From contig OY821519.1 in the NCBI GenBank assembly GCA_963682025.1, positions 160,748,389 to 160,812,388 of the forward strand: a stretch of DNA of 64,000 nucleotides, in the 5' to 3' direction. The notes beneath the pieces are model-generated. The model ran no database searches and was not told the DNA's origin. It saw nothing but the letters and a program-made list of their open reading frames with translations. Source of the DNA: Cordilura impudica (taxonomy: Eukaryota > Arthropoda > Insecta > Diptera > Scathophagidae). Below are positions 1 through 11,550 of the stretch, piece by piece. The position numbers were made by a program, and so were the translations under genes. Each line of letters opens with the position of its first letter. Within the stretch, counting starts at the first letter, position 1.

Positions 1-1
1 C

Positions 2-241
2 GAGCCTATGGACATAAATATGGTCGAAAACGATCATCACGAATTCAATCCAAAGGACAATGAATATAATAATCAGAACAAATATTATCGCACACAGAAT
101 TATTACAACAGTCAAGACCAGAAACATAGACCCTCGAACCAACCTAATAATCCTTTACCTATTATGCAAGGCCAAGACCAACGTAATTACATTTCAGAAA
201 ATTTTCATTTTCGGGCCTCACAGGAGAATTACCCCATATAA
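2..241 (+). CDS. gag: Gag C-terminal tail of A1 (partial, 5' cut by window)
   Basis: The frame is the Asn/Gln-rich Gag tail and ends at a stop at 239-241, identical to the last 79 residues of A2 Gag. It has no zinc knuckle. The tail instead is rich in Asn, Gln, Tyr and Arg, as usual in this group. Heptamer AAATTTT lies at 199-205 in the phase required for -1 frameshifting into pol. Confidence 0.9.
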   Translation, partial: EPMDINMVENDHHEFNPKDNEYNNQNKYYRTQNYYNSQDQKHRPSNQPNNPLPIMQGQDQRNYISENFHFRASQENYPI

Positions 242-3200
242 TTGTTAAAGGAAAATTAAAATTTATTATAGATTCCGGAGCCACACACTCCATTGTGAAC
301 CCTGGATTATGCGACCCAAAATGGAGAATAGAATCTAAGCCTTTGACCCTTAAAACGTTACAGAATCAGATCAGGACTACAATTATTTATAGAGTTCCTC
401 TTTTTTCCGAGTTAGGAAAAGAAAATGATAAATTAGATTTAATAGAATGTAAGTTTCATAACTTCTACGACGGGATAATTGGCAACGACGTATTAAAACG
501 TTTTAGAGCCATAATAGATTACAAAAGTAACACATTGATTATCAACAATCGACAGGTCCCTCTGATATACGGAAAGACTCGTGCGATTAATGACAAGAAT
601 GTCACAACCATCAATGCCAGGAATTTTTGCGTCATAGACGACGAATTTCAGAAAAAATCAGCGTTAAGCCAAATACGCACCTCACATATGAATCCCGAAG
701 AACGGACCGAAATAATAAAAATAATTAAAAGATATAATAATATCTTCTACCACCCTGATTCTAATTTGACATTTACGAACTCAATAAAACACAGAATTAA
801 TACTATTGATAATATTCCAATCTTCACAAAATCTTATCGATACCCCTACATCCACAAGAGCGAAGTACAAAAACAAATCCAAGAGATGCTAGATAGTGGT
901 ATAATCCGTCACAGTAAGTCACCATATTCAGCGCCCATATGGATAGTTCCAAAAAAGGATGACGCAAGTGGAACGAAGAAATGGAGATTAGTTGTGGATT
1001 ACCGATAGCTAAACGAAGTAACTATAGATGATCGATACCCTATACCAAATATAGACGAAATACTAGATAAACTAGGAAAGTGTATGTATTTTACCACATT
1101 AGATTTGGCAAAAGGATTTTACCAGATAGAAGTTGACGAAACCGACATACAAAAAACTGCTTTTACAGTTGAAGGAGGTCATTACGAATTCCTCAGAATG
1201 CCATTCGGACTGAAGACAGCCCCGGCAACGTTTCAACGCCTTATGAACACAGTTCTAAAGGACTATATTAATAAGATATGTTTAGTGTATTTAGACGACA
1301 TAATAATATTTTCAACATCCCTGCAAGAACACGTCCAATCAATAAATTTGATTTTTAAATGTCTCGAAGACGCCAACCTAAAAGTCCAATTAGATAAATC
1401 TGAATTCTTTAAAAGAGAAACAGAGTTTTTAGGACACATAGTGACCCAAGAAGGAATAAAACCAAATCCTTCGAAAATAGAATGCGTTCTCAATTTTCCA
1501 ATTCCCAAATCTCAGAAACAGATAAAACAATTTTTAGGACTTACGGGATATTATCGTAAGTTTATCAAAGATTATTCGCAACTGGCAAAGCCAATGACAA
1601 AATATCTGAAAAAAGACGCAAAATTGGACATTGAGGACCCTTCATACCGAAAATGCTTCGACACTCTAAAGAAAATACTGACGAATGACCCAATATTAGC
1701 CTATCCCGACTTTTCGGCAATGTTTACACTAACCACAGACGCAAATAATTATGCACTTGGCGCGATATTATCCCAAAAAGATAGACCAATATGTTTCGCA
1801 AGTCGAACCCTAAATGAACACGAGATCAACTATAGTACCATTGAAAAGGAACTACTTGCCATAGTTTGGGCAACTAAATATTTCCGACCTTATCTATTTG
1901 GAAGAAAATTCTTAATAGAAACGGACCATAAACCCCTCACATGGCTTTTCTCAATGAAAGAACCAAATTCAAAATTTGTTAGGTGGAGGCTAAAGTTATC
2001 GGAATTTGATTATAACATAAAATACAAAAAGGGAACTAAGAATTCAAATGCAGACGCCTTATCTAGGATAATACCCGAATCTCCAGAGATAAATAAAATG
2101 GAACACACAACTGGAATAAAAGAAGTCGCATCACCCATTAATTTCTACAAAAATCAAATAATCATAACGAAAATATACTCAGGCTCTACGAGAATGAAAA
2201 CTACGAAAATATTCCGTAATACTAGGAAAGTTTTTCATTTTAAGGAAATGGATCGAGCAACTGCGATAACTTTAATCAAGAATCATTTCAACCCTGATCA
2301 AATCAATGCAATTATCATTGATGACAGTTTTTATCAAAATTTCAAAGATACATATGACGAAATATTTTCGGCTAACAAACATTTCAGAGTTATAAGATGC
2401 AGAAATAAATTCACTGATATAGAAGACGAAACTGAACTGACAAAAATTATCGAGCTGGAACATCTTAAGAAGAATCATAGGGGAATCCAAGCTGTATACG
2501 AAGAATTAAAATTCAAGTACTACAACCCGAATCTAAAGTTGAGAATAACTCAATTCATAAATAATTGCGAAATATGCACTCTAGAAAAGTATGATAGGAA
2601 CCCTCCTAAAATACCGTTTAAAATAACGGAAACACCTACCAAACCACGAGAGATAGTACACATAGATGTATTCTATACCCTAGACAAAAAATTATTCATG
2701 ACTATGATTGACAAGTTTTCAAAGTTTGCCATGGCCTTCCAAATTAATGGAAGATCCTGGACAGAATTCAAGACAAAACTACTGCATATAATAAATACAT
2801 ATGGGAAAATAGGAAAGATAATCGTCGATAATGAATTAGGCTTCAAAGCAATTCCCATGCAACAATTTCTGAACAATGAAGACATTAACATACATTTTGC
2901 ATCCAATAGCAATCATACTTCAAATGCGGACGTAGAAAGACTTCATAACACTATTAACGAACACATAAGACTATTAAGACATGATGAAAAGAACAAAGAC
3001 GAGACAATGGAAGAAAAAATGTTTAGAATCATAGGATTCTACAATAATACAGTGCACAGCACAACTGGCATTAGGCCAATAGACTTCATTAATGGAAAGA
3101 TACATGAAAACGACTAAATGAGAATCCACGATATAATCGCCGCAAAGAAAGAAAAATATATCCATAGAATGAATAAGGATAGAAAAGACGTAGAATTGGA

Positions 3201-3390
3201 AGACGGAACTAATTTTATTAGGGAAATTAGAGGTGGAAAAAACCACCGGAAATATAGGAAAATTAACTCAAATAAAATAGATGAAGAACATATAGAAACT
3301 ATAAAAACCAAACACAAATATTATAAGACCCACGTACGACCCAAGAAAAAATATCAAGATAGGGACAACCCAACTATCAAAATTAGATAA
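206..3390 (+). pseudogene. pol: Pol of A1 (PR-RT-RNaseH-IN), two in-frame stops
   Basis: Polyprotein of aspartic protease (DSGA motif near 271), reverse transcriptase (YLDDI near 1290), RNase H (TTDA near 1735) and integrase with an H-H-C-C zinc module (about 2458-2590) and a D,D,E core (HIDVF, VDNELG, ADVERLHN). It reads in the -1 frame of gag. A TAG at 1006-1008 lies in the RT palm just after a DYR motif; A2 has a Lys codon there. A TAA at 3115-3117 cuts off the last 90 codons, which remain open to 3390. The second stop is shared with A2, the first is not. The catalytic RNase H neighbourhood also differs by one residue from A2 (Asn for Ser). This copy should not make a full Pol. Confidence 0.92.
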
Positions 3391-3413
3391 TGACCGATCC
3401 CACTTAATTTCAG

Positions 3414-3799
3414 ATGATTTGGATAATAATACTGACTCTCTTCGGAACCATTACGATGCAGACAATTGACATTGTGGACCTAACAGCGAATAACGGAATT
3501 ATACCAATTAAAACTGCAGACTTTCGACCCATTGAGGACTACAACAAAGTATTACATATCATTAACTTAACTGAATACAAACAAACATTAGAATTTCTGG
3601 AAAATAATATTGAAACCCTCAAACAAACAACATTTGAAACCGGACCCTTAATGAATACAATAAGACAAAATTTAATTTTATTAAAGAAAAAGATAGAAAA
3701 TTTAAGTCCCCATTTTAAGACTAAACGAGGACTAGTGAATGTACTCGGAAAAGGACTTAAGATAATAGCAGGTACAATGGATAGTGAAGACGAGAAACA
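3414..3799 (+). pseudogene. env: Env of A1, truncated at the furin-cleavage region
   Basis: The frame starts with a hydrophobic signal peptide and runs through the short surface part and the KTKR-Gly cleavage site. It leaves homology with A2 env just after the sequence shared up to about 3799. Downstream codons to 3872 are antisense F integrase and so are spurious. The transmembrane half is missing, so no functional envelope protein is possible from this copy. Confidence 0.88.
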
Positions 3800-4980
3800 A
3801 TTAAGCACCAACGTTTTAAAAACGGTCCGAAAAAATCTATGTGTACTCTTGACCAAACTTCATCTGATCTAGGTCAAGGAATTAACTCTTGCTGGGGTGG
3901 ATTTGGTCGGGTCATTAAACATGGTTCACAAGACTTAAGAATTTCTTCTAAATCTCTGCCTTGTTTTGGCCACCAACAACATTCACGAGCCATCGCCTTC
4001 ATTTTTACGATGCCCATATGTGATGCATGCAAAAAATTGACAACCTCACTTCTCAGTTTGTGAGGTACAACCACCCTATAGCCCCAAAACAAACTGTTAG
4101 CTTCAACCGACATTTCGTTTTTTTTTAAGAAATACGGAAGCACTTCGGTATCGGAACACTTTGCAGGCCAGCCTGATTCAATGTATTTTCGAACTTTTTT
4201 TAACACGGCATCTCTTTCAGTTTCTAAACTGATGGTTTCAAAATTTAACATGTTGTTATCTTTTTGAATCTCTTTAAAATAATTGACGTATAAATCTGTT
4301 GGAAAGTCATCCCGTTTAAAATCTGATTTCCGCTGGTACCTTGAAAAATAATCAGCTACATTACTTTTCGATTTAATATGAGAAATATCAAATTGATAAC
4401 CCGACAAGGTTAATGCTATACGCTGCAATCTATTTGATGCCATTACAGGGATTCCCTTTTTAGGATTAAAAATGTGATGCAAAGGTTTGTTATCCGTAAC
4501 TAACGTAAAATGACGCCCATACAAATACTGGTGAAACTTTTTTACTCCAAACAAAATTGACACGGCTTCACGATCTAATTGTGAATATCTTTTTTCTGTA
4601 TCTGTTAACGTCCTAGAAGCGAACTCAACTGGCCTTTCGTCGCCATTATCATTTATCTGTGACAAGATAGCCCCTACACCTACCGGACTGGCATCTACCG
4701 TTAATTTTGTTTTAAACTTGGCATTAAAATGCGCTAAACAATTTTTAGCTACTAGGCTATTTTTTAGCTTTTCCACGGCCCTAGAGCAATCTCGAGTCCA
4801 TTTAAATTCAGTATCGGCTCTGAGTAACTGATGCAAAGGATGTAGCAATGTAGACACATCTGGTAAAAACCTTCTATAAACATTCACCACCCCTAAAAAC
4901 GATTGAAGCTCTTTGACATTCTCCGGATTCGGAATCATAGAAATGTCCCTCACTTTTTCGGGGTTCATATGCAACCCCAT
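3800..4980 (-). pseudogene. pol: F Pol part 2: RNase H and integrase N-terminus, truncated
   Basis: Contains the end of the RT thumb, an RNase H domain (TVDASPVGVGAIL, then DREAVSILFG and a TDNKPL motif), a tether, and the integrase zinc module (H-x3-H then C-x2-C). A stop at 3874-3876 follows the tether to the core. The first catalytic Asp of the core (HIDFFGP) is still readable in the same region at about 3830, and then the sequence joins A1 env. No D-E part of the active site survives. Confidence 0.88.
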
Positions 4981-5026
4981 TTTATCAATAACGTGACCTA
5001 AATATTTTATTTTCTTACAGAAAAAC

Positions 5027-5455
5027 TCACATTTTCCGTTTACGATTGGGAGCGCTAATTAAAATGTCATCTAAAAATACCACAACGCCGTTCATACCTG
5101 CCAACAGTGAATCCATAATCTTTTGAAAAATCGCGGGAGCTGAAGCTAAATCATAAATAAGTCGGGTATACTGAAAAAGACCTTTGGAAGTAGAGATAGT
5201 TGTATATTTACGAGATTCCTCATCTAGTTCTATTTGTTGGTAGGCCATACTTAAATCTAGTTTTGTAAATTCCTCCCCACCATGCAATTTAGAAAAAATT
5301 TCTTCAATTCGGGGCAAAGGATACTTTTCTATCATTAAGTATGGGTTCAATGTTACCTTAAGATCTCCGCAAATCCTAACACTACCGTCTTTTTTTAAAA
5401 TTGGTGCTATTGGCGTTCCCCATTCGCTATATTCAACCGGTTTTAAAATTTTCAA
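5027..5455 (-). pseudogene. pol: F Pol part 1: reverse transcriptase palm/fingers
   Basis: This is an RT segment with fingers motif WGTPIAPILKKDGSVRICGD, LDLSMAYQQIEL and the catalytic FLDDI near residue 130. It is separated from the RNase H segment by a frameshift around 4981-5030 and from the protease segment by a change of frame around 5456-5480. The order on the minus strand is the normal PR-RT-RNase H order. Confidence 0.88.
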
Positions 5456-5479
5456 TTTTACTAAATCATCTAGTCCAAA

Positions 5480-6765
5480 TCATCTAGGTCTACAAAATTT
5501 TGGAACAGCGCCCTCTTTGACATTTAACATGGCCTTACTCATTTTAAATAGTCCTAAACCACCATCAAACAATTTGTTAAATTTCATTACAATTGGGTTA
5601 CTTTTTACCACTTGAAGTTCTGATGAATAATTGATATTACAAATTTCAATCTCAAACGTTTTCAAAAAGTTTCTACCCAACAGTGGTGGACCACCATGTT
5701 TAATAACCATAATTGGAATGAGTTTTTCTTTATTACCATATTGAACTAATACATCACAAGCTCCAATAGGAATTATGTTTGTACCATTATAAGCTTTCAA
5801 TAGCACGTCTATTTTCCGAAGACTATAATTACTGAAAGTAGTCTTGTATGTATTTTCCGAAATTACATTATTTTCTGAACCCGTATCCAGCTCCATATTA
5901 AAAGGTTTATTATTAATATATACTTTAATTTTAATTGGTCCATCTTTTGGACTTGTAAAAGAAAATAGACTTAGCTCTCTATCAACATTTTCTAAGAAAT
6001 TAATTTGCTTTGCTTTGCACATTTTTTTTAAATGACCCTTTTGCTGACATTTATTACACTTATAATTTCTAAACTTACACTGCTCGCCTTTATGGTTTTT
6101 GTAGCCGCAGACTTCACATTGTTGATCACTTTTCCTGTTTCGTTGCTGCGTCATCTTGTTTTGCCATTCTTTTTTGTCTCTACCGCCATTTGCTTTTTTG
6201 ATGAAATTCACTTGTTCTTCTTTTACTGACACTGTGTCATATTGGTGTTTCGCATATTCTACATTGTTCGCAATTTCAATTACTTTTTCAAAAGTACACT
6301 CCACCGACTCCAAAAAAATTTTGTCCCGGGCCGGACCTTTCCCCAAACCCATTACAAATTTATCTCGAATTGCTGTTGATAAACTTGTGCCAAACTCACA
6401 ATTCACTGCCCACGTACGGCCCATTCATTTATTGTTTCCGTAGCTGCTTTCGAAGCATTGTAAAATTTATACCTTTCTGCAAAACCTGATGTTGGTGGCT
6501 TAAAGTGTTTTTTCATCACCTCTACACACTTAGCATAAGTTGTTGTAGCATCTTCTATTTTTGCCGGACTCACCAAATTTTGTAACAGCATGTATGACGT
6601 TTCGCACAATGACGTCAATAGAATTGCCTTCTTTTTAACGATATTTGTTATATCATTCGCCACCAGAAATTGTTCCATTTGGTTTTAAAAAATTGACCAA
6701 GTATTTTGCGTATGGTCAAAGCTAGGCACTTTACGAATTATTTGTGTAATTTGTGCAGGCGCCAT
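5480..6765 (-). pseudogene. gag: F Gag and protease, frameshifted
   Basis: The likely start codon is at 6765-6763, shortly after the primer site. The N-terminal capsid part has a stop near 6685 and a frame change near 6405-6425, where the capsid sequence appears slightly shortened. The C-terminal part has two zinc-binding modules (CEVCGYKNHKGEQC, then CNKCQQKGHLKKMC), followed by an aspartic protease with ELDTGSENNVIS and LGRNFL. Gag and protease sit in one frame, as in Mag-type elements. Confidence 0.87.
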
Positions 6766-6827
6766 TTTTGCTTTTATTCTTTAAACAAATATTTATTAGT
6801 TTTTTTTTTTAAATTTAATACTGTTTT

Positions 6828-6840
6828 ATCCTCGTCGCCA
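6828..6840 (-). other. Primer binding site of F
   Basis: On the minus strand TGGCGACGAGGAT lies one base after the end of the LTR (6842) and about 60 bases before the Gag start. The TGG start and position are those of a tRNA primer site. Mag-type elements commonly show this sequence, but I do not assign the tRNA. Confidence 0.75.
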
Positions 6841-6841
6841 C

Positions 6842-7173
6842 TGTAATAAACTCAGCTTTCAATGAAATACACGATGATAGTTTATTATATATTTATTTTA
6901 TTAAAATTAGTAACTTATTTTAACTTCTGTTTTTTTCTTACAATTTCTTTGCTGTACAAATAGTGAGTGAGTGAAAAGAATAAATGCACAATGTAATTGC
7001 GAAAAGTAATCTCTTTGCGGTTGTTGTTACAAACTACATAACTACAATATTTAGTACAGGTACTCATATACAATGTCAAAACCTGTACTCAATTGCGATT
7101 GCATATAGTTTTACAGACATAGTTTTGCTTATACTAACAGTGAAGATTAATGATCATCAGTAAATACCCTACA
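6842..7173 (-). repeat. 5' LTR of F (332 bp)
   Basis: The block starts TGTAGGG and ends TTATTACA on the minus strand, giving TG...CA ends, and directly precedes the primer site. It contains TATATAA-like and AATAAA-like motifs. No second copy is present in the window, so the outer boundary at 7173 is inferred from the TG end and from where the J reading frame resumes. Confidence 0.7.
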
Positions 7174-9357
7174 GTTTGAAGTCTTTTTTACTTTCAAGTC
7201 TGGGCAATTTCGCACGGCTCTCTAATGTCGTCGCCATAACAGCCTCTACATTTTCCGGTATAACCCGTTTGGCAATTGAACATGTCGTTCCGTTCCTTGT
7301 ATGTGTGATGGAATTTTTGGATCATTAAACGGTGGATCATTTTGATTTAAATATTGTTTCAGTGTATCGTACGGAATGCTTCGCGTGAATGGTGGTTCCG
7401 TATAAATACGTTATTTATATCATTGATATTGATCATTTCCGTGTAACTTGTGCAATTAAAGTTTATATCTGGTTTTTTATAAGCTCTAAGTTGCGTTGAG
7501 TCGTCAAAATCGGTTCGATAGCGTGGAATTTTCTTGATAGCACAGTCGCGCTTTTCTTTGCTATCATCAAACAACATTGATAACAAGATATTTTCCGAAT
7601 GTGCATAATATGAATTATCTTTAATTACTTGATTGACAGTTTTGCCTAAAACAGGTTCTAGAAATCGTGACCAACCAATGAACTTGAAAAATAATGCACT
7701 GCCGTACACGACAGAGCTGTAATACTTGATATTGAAGTACATTGGCACATAACATTTAATTATGAGTTCAACCAGAATTCTTAAATTTGCATCTGGATTT
7801 TCCGTTGTCACATATAATCGTAATAATCTAGCGGCCTTGGTGAGCCACCGAGAATGTACAATTTTCCCTGGTTTGATCTTAGCCAGATCCACCGAAACCA
7901 CGCCGCTAGAAATTGCATGTGCCATGTCGTATAAGTACTTCGAATCGGTGGAAAATTCAATTTTTTCTGGAGCAGGGGGAAATATATAACAATAAAATAA
8001 TTAATAATGGTTGACAATTATAATAAATGAGTGATAGCAATAACTTACCGGAAGAGTTTCACAAGTTTCGATTTGACGGCTCAGTTTTCCGGTTGCCGAT
8101 CTCGGTCCAGTGCTGGTTGATTTATCCAAAGCTTCCAGCAAATGCCGAAACGGAAGTTCGTTGAAGTGTAGAAGGCAAACGAACCAATGCAATGGTCTTT
8201 TTAACAGCAATTCGAATCGTCGTATAATTCCACCATGTGGGCCAGTGTTTGTTGGCTCACCGTCAGTGCATATTCCAATTAATGCATCCAGTGATATATT
8301 TCTATCGTTAATTTGGTTGTTTTGTATTCAGCGGTTTCATGTTTCAGTCTTACGTAACCAATCAATTCAGAATTGGGTTCTCTCAAAATAACAAGATGAG
8401 GTTCTTTTACCATCCTATTATGATACTTCTCATCAATTTTATCTATCGTTAAAGTATCATCTATTCTGCCATCGAATGAAAACGCTAACAAATTGGTATC
8501 ATCTAACCGTTTGCGAAGCACTTCTTGTCTGCATTTCTCTTTTTCTCTGCGAACTTTCGATTTATCCATGATGAGAGGTTTCCCATGCTTATCTTTAATT
8601 TTAAAATCTTGAAAAAGAGCGGTTCCCAATGCTGATGCTACTCTATCAGGCACACTAAATCTGTCACATACCAAGGCAAAGTTAAAACAATCGTATCTCT
8701 CTGTGTTTTGTGAACTTGTGTTTCTATCCATATCTTTTTGAACCGGTGGCGGTGCGTATGTTGAATCATCGGGATCTTGGTATGTTGGCATTGATGACAT
8801 ACACGTTGCTCCTTGCTCTTCAATTTCCATCACAAATGTATCCATTGTTAGTCTTCTCTGATTATGTTGATCGTGCATAAACTCTTTGAGGCGTTCGGGA
8901 ACCAAGCCGCATGCACATGGAGCTGCCTTCAAATCGCATTTACATGTTCCAATGTAAAAAATTGTTTCCAGAGATTTTACATACTCTGTAAATTGTTGGG
9001 TTTTGTTTCTTCTCTTGATTTGGTCTTGATATTTGTCAAGCAATCTATTCAGTTTATTACATACACTTTTTTTCAGTATTATTTCCATACCAAGTTTTTT
9101 CCAAATTCCAATCAACTTATCTTGTACTTGAATAGTGAATGATTTATAGGAAAACTTTTTTGTTCTGTTTTAGCACGTTCGCTTAAGTAAAAATAATATC
9201 TCAAGATATCCAGATGGGTTGGTAAATTAAGATCAGTCAAATCAGTAGACACACCAAAAACAGTAATATCATGCTTGGGTATATGACTCATTGGGTTTTC
9301 GATAGTTGTTGATGTTGTTGTTGCTTCATCTTGCGGTGTAGAGGATGGTGGATTCAT
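7174..9357 (-). pseudogene. J: decayed intron-bearing gene of a transposase-like repeat family
   Basis: Minus-strand segments 9357-9112, 9115-8279, about 8290-8049 and 7966-7174 read in order as one protein with frame changes near 9115, 8285, 7960 and 7270. Features include an acidic/Thr-rich N-terminus, a Cys-rich patch (CKCDL...CACG, about residues 55-70 of the second segment), a charged region, then ALIGICTDGEPTNTG and a W-F-V-C-LHFNELPFRHL motif, and a C-terminal helical part with SRWLTKAARLLRLYV. I recognise this as a large, repetitive arthropod/cnidarian family that looks like a DDE/RNase-H-fold transposase, the CTDG Asp being a candidate catalytic residue. That function is inference. 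The LTR of F abuts its C-terminus at 7173/7174. Confidence 0.6.
7967..8048 (-). other. Probable 82-bp spliceosomal intron in J
   Basis: On the minus strand GTAAGT begins at 8048 and a pyrimidine-rich CCCCCTGCTCCAG ends at 7967. The protein motif runs continue on both sides, although the downstream family frame is one base off from the direct joined frame. That implies either an extra indel or a shifted splice choice. The interior has stops in all three frames. Confidence 0.65.
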
Positions 9358-9544
9358 TGTAAACTTTTTGATTTGGAATGGTCACTTCACTTATTATTTT
9401 TTTTTAAATATTTTTTTATCTGAAATAAGCACTTCACACTTTGAGTTCTTCACAACGACTTAATGCATTCACAAAAACTGTTGCGTTATATATGGTCTAC
9501 GAGACGAGGTAATAAAAATTAAATGATAATTTAAATTCTACCTG

Positions 9545-9886
9545 CTGTGTCTTGTGGTGGCTTAATAACCCACACAAGCAATTTTACGACCTACAATTGT
9601 GTCACAGTGATACGTTCATTTTTTAAAAGGGTTGCGGTGCATTACAGTGATACCTTAATTGTTAAAATGGTTGCAAAAAACGCGCATTTCTTAAGAAGGT
9701 GCCATAAAAAACCCATAAAAAGGGTTGTAAAAACAACCTTCATTTCTTAAGTAGGTGCTATAAAAAAACTACACAAGTAAGTTTACGACATGCAGCTGTG
9801 TCTTGTGGTGGCTTAAAAAACCCACACAAGCAATTTTACGACCTGCAATTGTGTCACAGTGATACGTTCATTTTTTAAAAGGGTTG
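9545..9886. repeat. Degenerate tandem repeat, two strong copies about 250 bp apart
   Basis: The block from 9545 to 9634 recurs at 9795-9886 with only a few differences (CTGTGTCTTGTGGTGGCTTAA, then CCCACACAAGC, then CAATTGTGTCACAGTGATAC). Shorter versions of TCACAGTGAT, CCCACACAA and AAAAGGGTTG occur at 9648-9660, 9690-9760 and 9895-9960. It lies just upstream of the J start, so it could be the subterminal repeat zone of the element that carried J. No gene is seen here. Confidence 0.75.
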
Positions 9887-10421
9887 AATAAAAAACCCAC
9901 ACAACTAAGTTTACGACATGCAAATGCATCACAGTGATGCCTTGGTTTTAAAGGGGTTGTAAAAAACACTAATTTCTAATAAAATTTTTTAATTTCTTTT
10001 CTATTACTAAGTTTAATTCATTTTTTCATTTACATATGTTCTGACTAAATAAATTTCTAAAGAGAAAAATAAACTCCAAAAAGAAAAAAACATAGGCATT
10101 TCGCTGATTTTTTCATGTCAAGTGCCAAAACTGGCGATTTTTTGAAATATTTTTATGGGGAACCCCACAGGGGAGTTCCAGGGGGTGTGCCACTGGCATG
10201 GGTGGGTCGGGCCTCCAAAGTTAGTGGGGGTCGGTCATACATTTGGACTCGATTGGAACACTCTAAATGGGTCAAAGTGGGATTTTTCTAAATTTGCCCC
10301 TACCCAAAAGTTCGACCCAAATTCTGGGACATCAGAATTCGTTTTAGACGTATGGTTACTTCGGCAAAGTTTCTTATTTTGATCCCTGGAATACGATTTT
10401 CACTGAGCAATGGGCGATTTT
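9887..10421. other. Gene-free stretch with GC-rich patch (about 10150-10340)
   Basis: From 9960 to 10140 the DNA is AT-rich without recognisable content. From about 10150 it turns G/C-rich with runs such as GGGGAACCCCACAGGGGAG and GGGTCGGGCC, unlike everything around it. A 75-codon ORF at 10155-10382 has no protein-like features and ends out of context, so I do not call it. The compositional break suggests an unrelated repeat fragment. Confidence 0.5.
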
Positions 10422-10444
10422 TATATATATATATATATATATAT
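10422..10444. repeat. (TA)n microsatellite at the left edge of element D
   Basis: About eleven TA units lie exactly between the GC-rich patch and the first readable protease codons of D. This is a plausible breakpoint or slippage site where D lost its gag and 5' LTR. Confidence 0.85.
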
Positions 10445-11550
10445 AAATTAAACCTTAGCCTTGGTGTGTCTGTAAAATTCCTAAATTTTAATACTAAGAA
10501 AATTCTTGTTTTACTTGTGGATACAGGCGAAGACATATGTAAAAAAAAAAAAAAAAAATCTTGCGGAAAATACTTTTGTCAACAAGCGGGAAATAACATC
10601 ACTTAGCGGTATAGGTGAAGGAATCATTAGATCAATAGGTTCTACTTATCTTGAAATAAGTAGAGAGAACTTTGTGATAACTCATATATTTAGTGTAGTA
10701 CATAATGAATTCCCAGTACCATGTAGCAGAATTATAGGAATGCATTTTTTGAAATATTTTAATTGTAGCATTGATTTTATGGAAAATAGAGAGTGTCTCA
10801 TTATGAGACCTCGGGATTTTTGGTCCATAGCAATTCCGATACATCATACGTACGCAAATGACTGTGCTGTTTTACCAGCGAGAGCTCAGCTAATACGCAG
10901 GATACCTTTAATACACCCCATGAAGAATTGCTAGTATTGAACCAGGAAATAGAACCAGGCGTTTACATTGCGAATACAATGGTTCAAGGCAATAACGCAT
11001 ATGTTAGAATCCTTAATACAGACAAGGAAAGCATAACGACGAATATTAATGATATTAGAACTGAGAATTTAAACGAGTATGATGTTATATATTAGGGCAC
11101 TGACCAAAAGAAGGACAATAGAAAGGATGAAATTTTGGAGAAGTTATCGAAAAATTTTCCTAAAGAATTTGAAAATGAATTGACAACATTATGCACGAAT
11201 TACTCTTACATATTTGCCTTGGAAATCGAGAAAATTTCCACAAACAATTTTTAAAAACAACACTTAAGGCTGGGTGTCATGTTACCTACATATATAAAAA
11301 ATTATAGAATCCCTCATTCACAGAAACTGAAAGTTATTAGACAAGCTAAAAAGTCAATAGACGATGATATTGTGGAACCATCAATATCAGAATGCAACAG
11401 CCCATTGTTGATAATACCGGAAAAAATGGCTCCCAAATTCAAATGAGAAAAGGTCGCCACCTTGCTTGTAGACTACCGCCAAGTGAATAAAAGATTATTG
11501 GCAGATAAATTCCCTCTTCCGAGAATAGAGGATATTCTCGATCAATTAAT

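Larger units (their letters stand above)
1..3799 (+). mobile_element. Element A1: truncated 17.6/297-type errantivirus (Ty3/Gypsy with env)
   Basis: This copy is nearly identical to A2 (19405-27745) from the end of gag through the first third of env. The window start removes its 5' LTR, leader and most of gag. At about 3799 homology to A2 env stops abruptly and reverse-oriented integrase sequence of element F begins, so the env 3' half and 3' LTR are absent. It keeps nine bases near 669-677 that A2 lacks, but has a private nonsense codon at 1006. Classification rests on the gene order gag-pol-env, the -1 frame pol and the close relation to A2, whose primer site is tRNA-Ser-like. Confidence 0.93.
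3800..7173 (-). mobile_element. Element F: 3'-truncated Mag-type (K02A2.6-like) Ty3/Gypsy element
   Basis: Read on the minus strand it has a 5' LTR (7173-6842), a primer site, gag-protease, RT-RNase H, and the start of integrase, where it meets A1 env. The single-frame style of Gag-Pol, the CCHC-plus-second-knuckle Gag and the RT signature FLDDI place it in the Mag/K02A2.6-like group by recognition. No 3' LTR is present. Frameshifts and stops are scattered through it, so it is an old, dead copy. Confidence 0.85.

Noticed and set aside
3839..4063. 74-codon plus-strand frame across the A1/F joint
   Set aside because: It is antisense to the F integrase zinc region and created by the joint.
9547..9750. 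67-codon frame in the tandem repeat zone
   Set aside because: It follows the repeat units and has no protein features.
10155..10382. 75-codon frame starting MGNPTGEF with an MGN start like C ORF1
   Set aside because: No hydrophobic helix, GC-rich repeat-like DNA, no leader or gag context. The MGN is coincidental.
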